A stretch of DNA of 64,000 nucleotides from Bathynomus jamesi (Eukaryota > Arthropoda > Malacostraca > Isopoda > Cirolanidae), in contig JAJOZX010000484.1 in the NCBI GenBank assembly GCA_023014485.1, forward strand, positions 1 to 64,000, given 5' to 3'. Shown here piece after piece: positions 55,377-64,000 of the stretch. The notes beneath the pieces are model-generated. The model saw only the letters and a list, made by a program, of their open reading frames with translations, was not told where the DNA came from and did no database searches. Numbering within the stretch: position 1 is the stretch's first letter; the number at the start of each line of letters is the position of its first letter. A program made the translations under genes and the position numbers.

Positions 55377-55499
55377 GCAAATTGCCTACACCAGATTCCT
55401 GTTCTAGATTCTCTAAACTGGGTACAGAATTTTTTGGTAATGAATTGAAATGATTAATATCGGCACATATGCTATGAAAGTCTTTATCGATGAAAGCCA

Positions 55500-56130
55500 T
55501 TTAACAGTAGTTCTCAAACAATTTCACTAAATACAGAATACGGAAATAAGGGGTTATCGCCCATTTGAGCCGAGAATGGGAAAGTCGACTGTTGAGATTG
55601 TATGCGGAGTTATTCGCAGGCCTCCTGTGTGCCGACTGTCGGCTGGCGTTTTCGTAGTTCTCATAGCTTCGAATGCTTCTTCACTAATAAGGTGAACTCC
55701 TTTGACCGAAGTATTCCGCGTTGGAGGAGTCTCTCTTTCTTTAATAATTAACTTCGCTCCAAGGAAGTGGCAACTTTCCCGAGTCTCCTCGCTTCTATGA
55801 GTTTAGGGAGCTTTTCTTTACGAATTTTACGTGTTTCCTCACATACGTCGTCATTGACGAAGATTTTTTATCCTTTCAGTTTTCTTCTGCCTTTTAGTAT
55901 TAAATCTCTGTGAGTTTCATCCTCACATATTACTTTTATAGCTGAAGTGGGCGTCTTAGATTCAGTCGTGTCATTAACTCTAGAATTTGCTTTTTGTGGT
56001 GAAATTTTTTTTTTAATCTAAAAGCACTTTTGATCTTAATATTCCCCAAATTCAGTCTGTCTTTTATTATGGCCTCCACCTTTTTCTTCGTTTCGCCGTT
56101 TGTTTCTCTATTCATTTCAGATACCCCCAT
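55500..56130 (-). pseudogene. LINE family C ORF1 remnant
   Basis: MGVSEMNRETNGETKKKVEA ... RLNLGNIKIKSAFRLKK (55936-56130), then in other frames a VNDDVCEETRKIRKEKLPKL-like stretch (about 55770-55860). This resembles the RNA-binding domain of LINE ORF1 proteins. The N-terminal coiled-coil part is missing at the junction with the neighbouring LINE. Confidence 0.6.
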
Positions 56131-56309
56131 TATGATTAAGTTATTGTTATAATGTTATAATGTTTCAGACCAACAAAGACCCTAGGATCCACTCATGGCT
56201 GGTCTACCTAACTGTGTTCGTAATTGTGTATTGTGCATGTCCTCCGTGGTGACGGAGGGGACCTACAATTTTACGTGGGTTCCGAACCACAAGCCTTAAT
56301 TTTACTACC

Positions 56310-57632
56310 TTAAACTATACCCAATCTATCAACATATGCGTCTAATCGATTTTTAAACATGTTTATAGACGTGCTACTAATTACTTCTACCGGCAAACTA
56401 TTCCACCTATTTACTATTCTATGCGTAAAAAAGTTTTTGGCAACTGCTGTCTCGAACCTTCTACTTGTCAACTTACACCCGTTATTTCTAGTCCTATTAT
56501 ACTGAGATATTTCGAAAAAGCTATCTCTAGCTACGTTATCGAACCCATTCATAATTTTGAAAACCTGGATTAGATCACCCCTTAGCCTCCTAGTCTCGAG
56601 TGTAGTCAATTTTAACTCCTTAAGCCTATCCTCGTACGACTTCGACCTAAGCGACGGAATCATCTTAGTTGCTCGTCTTTGAACTCTTTCGAGTTTGTCT
56701 ATATCTTTTCGCATATGCGGATTTCAAAATTGGATCGCGTACTCCAAATGGGGTCTAACTAATGATTAGTAAAGAGGAACTATAATATCGCGCGATTTGT
56801 GCTCAAAATTCCGAGCTATAAAACCTAACACTTTGTTCGCTTTACTGACCGCTGCTGTACTTTGTTTCGCTACTTTTAAATCACCAGTGACTATAACTCC
56901 TAAATCTTTTTCATGCTCTACGCTTGCCAACTCCTTCCCTGACATACTATACGCAAAATTACCGTTACGCGAACCTATATGCAAAATTTTGCATTTATCA
57001 ACGTTAAATCTCATTTGCCATGTGACTGACCAATCAACGATTTTATTCAGATCTTCCTGGATTTTACCTCTATCTTCGTCATTAATCGCCCTACCACCCA
57101 GCTTCGTGTCATCTGCAAACTTTGAAACTGTACTGACTAGGCCGACATCTAAATCGTTAATATATATAAGAAAAAGCAAGGGGCCCAATACAGAACCCTG
57201 AGGAACGCCACTCGCTACATTAGCCCAACACGACTCCACTCCATCAACGACCACCCTCTGTTTCCTACCTCGCAGCCACTCTTCTAGCCAATTTATTACT
57301 ACACCCCTGATTCCATGAGCCTTAGTTTTTTCAATGAGTCTTTTGTGCGGTACGGTGTCAAACGCTTTTTGAAAATCTAAATACACTACATCAACCGCCC
57401 GATAACTATCGTAAACGTCAACCACGCTTTGAAAAAAATTTAAAAGATTAGTTAAGCAAGATTTGTTTCGCCTAAAACCGTGCTGCGTATTTCTAACCAA
57501 GTTATGCAATTCTAAGTGTTCGACTATACGATCCCTAATTATTGATTCTAGTAGCTTACCTACAACAGACGTTAAACTGATTGGCCTATAATTTCCCGCC
57601 GCACCTTTATCGCCTTTCTTAAAGATTGGCAC
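56310..57632 (-). pseudogene. LINE family B reverse transcriptase
   Basis: One frame of 288 codons (56766-57632) covers nearly all of the RT palm: PIFKKGDKGAAGNYRPISLT, QHGFRRNKSCLTNLLNFFQS, VVYLDFQKAFDTVPHKRLI, ASGVPQGSVLGPLLFLIYIN and the catalytic KFADDTKLGGRA. After a break near 56766 the thumb and C-terminal part continues (56310-56714) with KLERVQRRATKMIPSLRSK and VNRWNSLPVEVISS. This is the best-preserved family B catalytic core in the window. It is CR1/Jockey type by motif style. Confidence 0.9.
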
Positions 57633-57987
57633 GTGAATTATCGTCTAGGCTGTTTAATTTATTCCTAATTGAATCGTGCTCGTTTTTTATCATCTCCATG
57701 CTACGATTATTTTTAGTAAGCGAGTTTAGACTAGAGTTAAGATCCTTTATCTCGTCGTGTGCATACTGAATGCTCTTTTCAAGCTCCATATTTCTATATT
57801 CTAGTTTTGCAGTGTCCCTCTTTAATAATTCGTTATTATGTTGTGCAACTTTTATTACTGCCTCAAGGTCTTTGATTACATTATTACCTTTGTGCACTAA
57901 GTCAAAGAGGGAATTATACTTATTTGCTAGATCCTTCATTTCTAATTTCAGGGCGTTTACCTGACCTTTGGAAGCCATTTTGAGCAA
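57619..57987 (-). pseudogene. LINE family B ORF1 N-terminus, coiled coil
   Basis: From MLKMASKGQVNALKLEMKDL the frame runs 122 codons rich in Leu, Lys, Glu and Asn with heptad-like spacing (DLEAVIKVAQHNNELLKRDT; MELEKSIQYAHDEIKDLNSS), then stops just after the deletion junction. It is a coiled-coil trimerisation region typical of LINE ORF1 (inference). Confidence 0.7.
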
Positions 57988-58010
57988 TTTATGGGGTTAA
58001 AATTCACTCG

Positions 58011-58689
58011 TTCGTTCGTACGTTTAAAGGTCTCGTTCGTTCGGTCGTTTGTATACCCGTTACTTCAAGGTCACTGCTTGCCGTAGGACTATAAAGGCAG
58101 TGCTGGATGTCGCTATAAAATTTTGAAGATATATTTTATGTAATATTACTAGTTAAGTATTGCAGTTTATCTGATGAGATTGTAACTGCGTAATCTTGGC
58201 ACATTCACAAATTTTAGTGGAGAAGTAACATAATGATTCACTGACTTTGAACACTGTTAATTTTGATAGGAAGAAGGAGCACGAAACTGACAAGCGTCAC
58301 CGGCACAAACGCTTAAACATGCCATCAAACTTATTAGGCACTAATCATGTTAAAATAAATTGTTATGACAAACAGACTTGCTCAATGTTTTTTTTCGCCA
58401 ATTAAAATAAAAAATCACAAATTTTTAGCACAATTTCGGTCGTGATTAACTTGAATTTGACCTTGAGTTGGTAATTCGGATGGAATAAGCGTGTCATCAT
58501 ACTTCTTTATCACTAAGTGTGGCAAAATGAAACATTTGGTCAAACCAATTGGCTCAGAATATTTTTTTAAAAATTAAAATTAGAAAATATCATTTTTTGC
58601 ACAGTTTGACCTCGAAAATGACCAAAGCCAAAAGCGAGAGTGGCATCCACCTGCATTTTATTCCTCACCCCTAATGCTTTACATTTAGT
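58011..58689. other. Spacer and possible LINE 5' leader
   Basis: 58011-58110 may be the 5' leader of the family B LINE, with GTTCGTTCG-type repeats. The rest is AT-rich and unrecognised. Confidence 0.45.
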
Positions 58690-59626
58690 CCAGAATAATA
58701 AAAATATTACAATATCAGAATCTACAAGTGGACGGAAGACAACAATATGAAGTTTAACACTGAGAAATTTCAGCTGTTACGATACAGAAAAAGAGAAGAC
58801 CTAAAATCCATGGAATATTATATACCTCAAAATGGACAGGAAATTCAGAGAAATTCGAGAGCAAAAGATTTAGGGGTTGTAATGACTGATGATGCGAAAT
58901 TTAAAACACAAAATAAGATAGCAGTAAACAGCGCAAAGAGAATAACTGGGTAGATACTGAGAACCTTTAAACGAAGGGATAGGAATATAATGATTCTTCT
59001 ACTGAAAACACTGATCATACCCAAATTGGAATACTGCTCGGTCCTAACATCCTCATACAAAAAAGAAGACATTAGACAGCTAGAAGGGATTCAGAGAAGC
59101 TTCACAGCCAGGATCAAGGGGTGCAAAGAACTAAATTACTGGGAAAGGTTACGCGAACTAAACCTATATTCACTGGAAAGAAGAAGAGAGAGATACACAC
59201 CATCGTTTACACTTGGAAAATAATGGCGAAACTAGTCCCTAATCTTACTCTGAACCCTGTAACTCCCCAAACAACGGTGGAAAGTAGAAAAGGAAGACTG
59301 TGTCGTGTTCCCAAACTAAAGGCGAGACAGGGAACATCCTTAACCATGAAAGAAAATAGTTTTGTTGTGAGAGGACCAAAACTGTTTAATCAGCTGCCCA
59401 AAGATCTAAGGAACACGAATGGTGTTGTGGACATCTTCAAAAGAAGATTAGACGTCTGGCTCAGAACAATCCCCAATGAGCAGGGCGTACCTGGCTATGT
59501 GAGATGGAGAGTACAAGAAACCAACTCACTACTTCACCAGGCCAACTCGAGAGGAGGGGCAACAAGCTTGACCTTCGTGAAATGAGGAATCATCGCACAG
59601 AACCTTTAAAAGGTTGAAAGGAAAGG
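58690..59626 (+). mobile_element. LINE family A, 3' fragment
   Basis: Plus-strand copy of the element at 5849-8442, truncated inside the RT. The tail has AACAAGCTTGACCTTCGTG (from about 59562), then GAGGAATCATCGCACAG and a short end near 59626. Confidence 0.88.
58718..59585 (+). pseudogene. LINE family A RT C-terminal part
   Basis: RIYKWTEDNNMKFNTEKFQL and RAKDLGVVMTDDAKF (58718-58953), then after a stop ILLLKTLIIPKLEYCSVLTS (58990-59223), and in another frame QRTKLLGKVTRTKPIF, VRGPKLFNQLPKDLRNTNGV, QGVPGYVRWRVQETN (59121-59585). The catalytic box lies upstream of the truncation and is absent. Confidence 0.85.
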
Positions 59627-61017
59627 TATCATTTAGTCTGTAGTTTGAAACTTATTAACATATTCTAAATAATTATCGCTGTACACGTAAGAAAAGAATA
59701 TATATAATTGCAATAACTAGAAATACACGAAAAATTGTATAAAATGAAAATAGTGTCTTCAGTGGTAAGCATAACCCCTCTTTTAAACAAGAAACAACGA
59801 ATTTTCGGAGATAATACATTTTCTAAAGTAGTGATACCATCAAGAGAAACCATTGTGCAGTAACTTATCACCGGGAGCAAGGGGGAAGGTCATCTAACCG
59901 AAGAGTGCCAGTTTGCGTTTTTCATTAATTCTAACCTAGAAACCTAAATTTAAAAATGAATTCAGGACTGTCCTTAATGGGAAAGTTATCCTTTTTTTCT
60001 CTTTGACGTGACCTAAATTTTTAAAATTATCTTTTTCATTTGCCTTACAGATACTCAAAGAATGATCTTCCCGCGGTTGGTAACGACATCGTAAAATGGA
60101 TTTACTCAAAGTGCTCAACTTCACAATACATTCGAACGAAATATGACGCGTTCTTATGACTTGCACGTACATATTTATGTGACATGAAAAACAGATATGA
60201 ACAATTCACTTAATAATGTCATTTAAAAGATGATACATGGTAAAACCTTTTAATTTACACTTACCAGTTATAATTATAGTAATTGGTTCGATTAGCGATG
60301 ATGGTTACGGGTTCTTCTTAATAAAATACTTTAAAAAAATATATACATTTATACATTTCTCAATTCAGTTCATTACCATAAAGTATTCGTAGCTGGCTTT
60401 TATTTATCGAGTTTGACTCCGCTCAGAAAAAAATATATAAAAATGAGTGATAAATAATTGATTAACGCACCTCGCAAAATATAATTCGTTGATCCAGTAC
60501 TGTATCCTTGAAATATATCGCATAATAAAGTGTTCTTAGCGTCAAAGCTTCTTTTACACATAAGAATTCGGTAATGAATTAAACGAATTAAAAAATTCGT
60601 GAGCAATAATAATTTGAGCTAACCAGCTTCAGCTACCTTTCCACACAACTTCGTCAGAGCGACTGGTCTTATCGTCTTCGAAGTTCGAAGTTGGACTCTT
60701 GGCAAGACTTTTTATAAAGAACAAACAGTTGCCAACTGTCAGCCAAAAATTCATATGGTTGCGCAATCGTGCTTCTTTATACCCATAGGTACAGTACAGG
60801 CTGTATTAGCCATTATTTTCATCCACATCTTATAATATCCTTTTAAAACAGGAAGGAAACTTATTAAACGTTGAAAGAAAAATATCCATTCTTTGAATTC
60901 AAGGAAAAGTAGGAGGTTAATTTTTTTTATATGTATACTCGAATATATTAGCAGGTACAGGAAGCTTTGTTTTAATACGAGTATAAGAGGTTTAACACAC
61001 ACACACACACACTATAC
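59627..61017. other. AT-rich region, no gene recognised
   Basis: Open stretches at 59665-59880, 59936-60172, 60400-60606 and 60751-61008 carry no motif that I recognise. A short (CA)n run lies at 60994-61012. Confidence 0.5.
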
Positions 61018-61023
61018 ATACTG

Positions 61024-61057
<34 letters not shown>

Positions 61058-61062
61058 ATATA
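61018..61062. repeat. (TA)n microsatellite
   Basis: TA array. Confidence 0.9.
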
Positions 61063-61065
61063 AAA

Positions 61066-61135
61066 CGAGGTGTAATGAATAAATTCGCAGAATTTATTAA
61101 CTGCTTTTAACAAACAATTCCGCGAATTGATTCAC

Positions 61136-61138
<3 letters not shown>
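61066..61138. repeat. Small foldback between TA arrays
   Basis: About 27-bp imperfect inverted arms (left GTAATGAATAAATTCGCAGA, right reversed GCAGTGAATCAATTCGCGGA) face each other between two TA arrays, in the style of a very short mariner-like MITE. Confidence 0.5.

Positions 61139-61214
<76 letters not shown>
61139..61214. repeat. (TA)n microsatellite, left flank of mariner MITE
   Basis: TA array directly abutting the next element. Confidence 0.92.
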
Positions 61215-61218
<4 letters not shown>

Positions 61219-61455
61219 GTGTATAAAGTAACGCAAGTGAAGCCAAATCTGATATGAACTCATTTAAACTAAAGACGTAAAGAGCCTGTATAGAGGTCGA
61301 TGGTGGACATTTTCAACACCTTTTATAAACCTTACTATCGAATATACAGTTGTTATAAAGTACATGTCATAAATATTACTTGTCCATGTTCACTTGCGTT
61401 ACTATAATTCAAATTGGATTTGTCTCTTCACTTGCCTTACTTTATACACACACCC
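61215..61455 (+). mobile_element. mariner-derived short element (241 bp)
   Basis: The ends GGGTGTGTATAAAGTAACGC and, reversed, GGGTGTGTGTATAAAGTAAG. Only the last codons of a transposase remain (about 61282-61326: ACIEVDGGHFQHLL and a stop), like the C-termini of the other mariner relics. Confidence 0.82.

Positions 61456-61499
<44 letters not shown>
61456..61499. repeat. (GT)n microsatellite
   Basis: GT array between the mariner relic and the LINE. Confidence 0.92.
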
Positions 61500-61500
<1 letters not shown>

Positions 61501-63132
61501 TGCTAAAGCTTTCGACAAGTATGATCATGGTATAATAGGACATAAAATGAAATATATGGGAATAACAGACAAAGTCCGAAAATGGATCTACAACTTCCTC
61601 AGAGAACGACTACGGGCGGTCAAAATTCAAGGTGTATCATCATCAGAATCAGAAGTACGCAGCTCAGTACCACAAAGTACAGTGCTGGCCCCACTCCTGT
61701 TCATTATCATGCTAACAGACATAAACAGTGGAGTTAACAGCAACAGTATAGTAACATCCTTTGCGGACGATACAAAGATCAGCAGAAAAATCAGCGATGC
61801 AAATGAAGTGGAGGCCTTACAGAGGGGACACAAACAAAATATGCAAATGGTCAGAAGACAACAATATGACATTTAACACCGAGAAATTTCAGCTCTTGAG
61901 ATATGGTAGAAATGAGGAAATTAAACAGACTGCATATTATGCTCTAGATCAGGGGTCCCCAACCTTTTTGTGCCGAAGAGCACATTCAAGACTACCGGTA
62001 GTGCGGCGGGCACCATTTACTTTTTCAAGTCAAATTTATAGTTGGACTTAATAATGAACATAATACACCAAAAAAAACATTTAATTCCTATGTAAAATAA
62101 TGAACATAATACACAAAAAAAACCATTTAATTCCTATGTAAAATAATGAACATAATACAGAAAAAAAAACAAGGATGGGCTAACTAAGAATCTTAGAAAA
62201 ATTATCAAAACGATAACTTAATTTATTTATAAAGAAATAATTATTTTCAAATAAATGAGCATCTGTTTCTGTAATTAACTACTAAAATTTAATAAAATGT
62301 TAAGTATGTTACATATTTTAAATATTTATTAGTAACTAAATATTTAAAATATGTAACATACTTAACATTTTATTAAAAATTTAAATAAAAACTTATCAAT
62401 CGTAGTCAGTCAGTGGCGGGCACACGCAAAAGGGTCGGCGGGCACAGGGTTGGGGACCCCTGCTCTAGATAGACAGGTAATTCAGAGAAGCACAAAAGCG
62501 GTCGATTTAGGGGGTAATAATGACCGAGGATGCCAAATTCGAGACAAAATCAGATAGCAATAAACAAAGCAAAAAGATTCGCGGGACAGGTACTAAGAAC
62601 GTTCAAAAGGAGGGACAAGACAGTAATGATTCCCCTGCTGAGAACACTGATCATACCAAAACTTGAATACTGCTCAGTTTTGATGTCCCCATATAAAAAG
62701 GAAGAAATTAATAAACTAGAAGAAACGCAGACATTTCACAGCCAAGATTGATGGCTGCAAAGAACTCAGCTACTGGGAAAGACTACGTAAACTAAATCTG
62801 TACTCCCTGAAAAGAAGAAGAGAGAGGTATACTATAATCTACATATGGAAAATGATCAAAACTTGGTACCAAATCTAAAACTAAACCCAATTACCATCCA
62901 AACAACGCTGGAAAATAGGAAAGGCAGAATGTGCAGTGTTCCCAAATTAAAGGCTCGACAAGGGACCTCCTCAACACTGAAGGAAAATAGCTTGGTTGTC
63001 AGGGGGCCAAGACTTTTTAACCAGCTTCCTAAGGACCTCAGAAACGTTACAGGGGTCAAAGTTGAAGTCTTCAAGAGAAGACTAGATGCCTGGCTCAGGA
63101 CGGTACCAGATGAGCCTGGTGTACCTGGCTAG
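61500..63132 (+). pseudogene. LINE family A RT, palm to C-terminus
   Basis: IAKAFDKYDHGIIGHKMKYM (motif A region, 61500-61560), VRKWIYNFLRERLRAVKIQG, LAPLLFIIMLTDIN, and the catalytic VTSFADDTKISRKISD (about 61750-61800). A frameshift near 61810 moves to ICKWSEDNNMTFNTEKFQLL. After the MITE come INKAKRFAGQVLRTFKRRDK (62530-62751), then VVRGPRLFNQLPKDLRN and GVKVEVFKRRLDAWLRTVPD (62845-63132). The FADD box is kept; frame breaks and the insert make it inactive. Confidence 0.87.
61950..62462. mobile_element. hAT-type MITE (513 bp) in LINE
   Basis: The ends CAGGGGTCCCCAACC are exact inverted repeats. The flanks are an exact 8-bp duplication, CTCTAGAT at 61942-61949 and 62463-62470. The interior has a 32-bp tandem (AATTCCTATGTAAAATAATG units, 62083-62165) and a long AT-rich palindrome (about 62290-62385). 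It resembles the MITE at 852-1623 in having CAGGGGT-type ends and a G/C-rich subterminal repeat. Confidence 0.93.
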
Positions 63133-63242
63133 GCTATGCGCGGTGAAGAGCGCAAGAGAGCAACTGGCTCCTCCACCAAGCCAGGCCTAGAGGCAGGGCC
63201 ACCAACCTGACCTTCGTGTGAAGAGAGACCGACGCAACGAGG

Positions 63243-63332
<90 letters not shown>
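63243..63332. repeat. (TA)n(GT)n microsatellite at LINE 3' end
   Basis: Long TA then GT array directly after the family A LINE tail. Confidence 0.92.
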
Positions 63333-63626
63333 ATTCATTGCAGTAAATGGAATTAAGTTGGAATGTCAAATATGTTAATGACATATCTTTTATTTTTACA
63401 TAAAGAGAGATGGTTTTGAAGCTGACTTGTAAGGTGATAACAATTAAAATTAACCAATCAGAGAAAAGCATTTTGAAACAGGGCTTCTAAAAGAGATGGA
63501 GGCACCCACATAACGTACTTTCGGTGGATATCTGTAAGGTAGGTTGTGTAATTGTTTGTGTTAAGTGTTTGTGTATTGTTGACAATGTAAACCATGCGGT
63601 TTTCAAACTTGTCTCAACCGCGTACC

Positions 63627-63627
<1 letters not shown>
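63333..63627. other. Spacer, no gene recognised
   Basis: AT-rich sequence without recognised features. Confidence 0.45.

Positions 63628-63694
<67 letters not shown>
63628..63694. repeat. (TA)n microsatellite
   Basis: TA array at the 5' break of the next LINE. Confidence 0.92.
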
Positions 63695-63696
<2 letters not shown>

Positions 63697-64000
63697 TGCA
63701 TAGGCAGGAAGTCATTACAGTTCAAGGAATATCCTCATAAGAGTCAGAGGTCCTTATCTTAGTACCATAAGGAGCAGTATTATCTCCATTACTCTTCATA
63801 ATCATGCTAACTGATATAGATGAGAAAGTTACCAGTGACAGCATATTAACATCCTTTGCCGATGAAACAAAGATCATTAGAAAAATAAGAAACAGAAATA
63901 TCGGATCTCTACAAACAGACATGAACAGAATCTACAATTGGTCTGAAGGCAATAACACAAAATTTAACACTGAAAATTTTCAACTCTTAAGGTATAGAAC
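63695..64000 (+). mobile_element. LINE family A, start of another copy
   Basis: Plus-strand RT palm fragment that continues past the window. Readable blocks are QGISS-like sequence after the TA array, then ITSDILTSFADETKIIRKI-like (about 63825-63885, with the catalytic FADD changed to FADE) and MNRIYNWSEGNNTKFNTENF. The Asp-to-Glu change in the catalytic box and upstream stops mark it as dead. Confidence 0.82.

Larger units (their letters stand above)
52240..56135 (-). mobile_element. Non-LTR retrotransposon, family C (CR1-like)
   Basis: A minus-strand LINE in AT-rich style. The 3' tail is an AACCTTTATTAATAA-type repeat (52240-52280). It has an ORF2 remnant from 52534 to 55376 and an ORF1 remnant from about 55500 to 56130. 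The 5' end is cut by the family B LINE at 56142. Confidence 0.85.
56142..58010 (-). mobile_element. LINE family B, internally deleted copy
   Basis: The 3' end has ATTATAAC repeats and a tail identical in part to that at 27.28 kb. At the 5' end the ORF1 start (57640-57987) is joined directly to the middle of the RT at about 57632, so ORF1's end and the whole endonuclease are missing. Confidence 0.85.
61500..63242 (+). mobile_element. LINE family A, 5'-truncated, split by MITE
   Basis: It begins abruptly after a GT array inside the RT and ends with CCAACCTGACCTTCGTGTGA and a (TA)n tail at 63243. A hAT-type MITE (61950-62462) splits it. It is more divergent from the 5.8 kb copy than the 58.7 kb copy is. 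Confidence 0.88.

Overview
This is a repeat-dominated eukaryotic window, most likely from an arthropod and plausibly a decapod crustacean (inference). The clues are many non-LTR retrotransposons, a Penelope-like element, mariner and hAT relics, tRNA-derived SINEs, over twenty (TA)n/(GA)n/(GT)n microsatellites, short TTAGG-like runs, and spliced or intronless multi-copy proteins that I remember only from invertebrate genomes. I see no convincing single-copy host gene, no rRNA, no functional tRNA, no CRISPR array and no bacterial operon. Almost every coding stretch belongs to a mobile element and is broken.

Layout. 0-9.4 kb: a foldback-like 21-mer array, a hAT-type MITE, mariner debris, a minus-strand LINE (family A) and (TA)n arrays. 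9.4-15.5 kb: one long, GC-rich, minus-strand I-like LINE with gag zinc knuckles, endonuclease, reverse transcriptase and RNase H. 16.4-21.6 kb: mariner relics in (TA)n tracts, a large palindrome, and a hAT element inserted in an RTE-like LINE tail. 24.0-29.1 kb: a TIR-bounded element ('element A') with a spliced uncharacterised gene, a 1.24 kb internal tandem duplication and a LINE insertion. 30.06-34.47 kb: a second TIR-bounded element ('element B') with an exact 8-bp target duplication, carrying a different uncharacterised gene. 34.5-42 kb: mariner foldbacks, two dimeric SINEs, a 740-bp foldback MITE, a Penelope fragment and a LINE of family B. 42.7-52.1 kb: two hAT elements with exact 8-bp target duplications, one near-intact, and a decayed CXC-type gene split by a MITE. 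52.2-64 kb: LINEs of families C, B and A.

How the parts relate. Nesting gives relative ages: mariners sit inside hAT and element B, a hAT sits inside an RTE tail, a LINE sits inside element A, and MITEs sit inside a LINE and the CXC gene. The SINEs share a 3' motif with LINE family A, which suggests that LINE mobilised them. The most interesting objects are elements A and B: each encloses, between inverted ends, a protein family to which I can give no named function. This points to poorly described DNA transposons rather than host genes.
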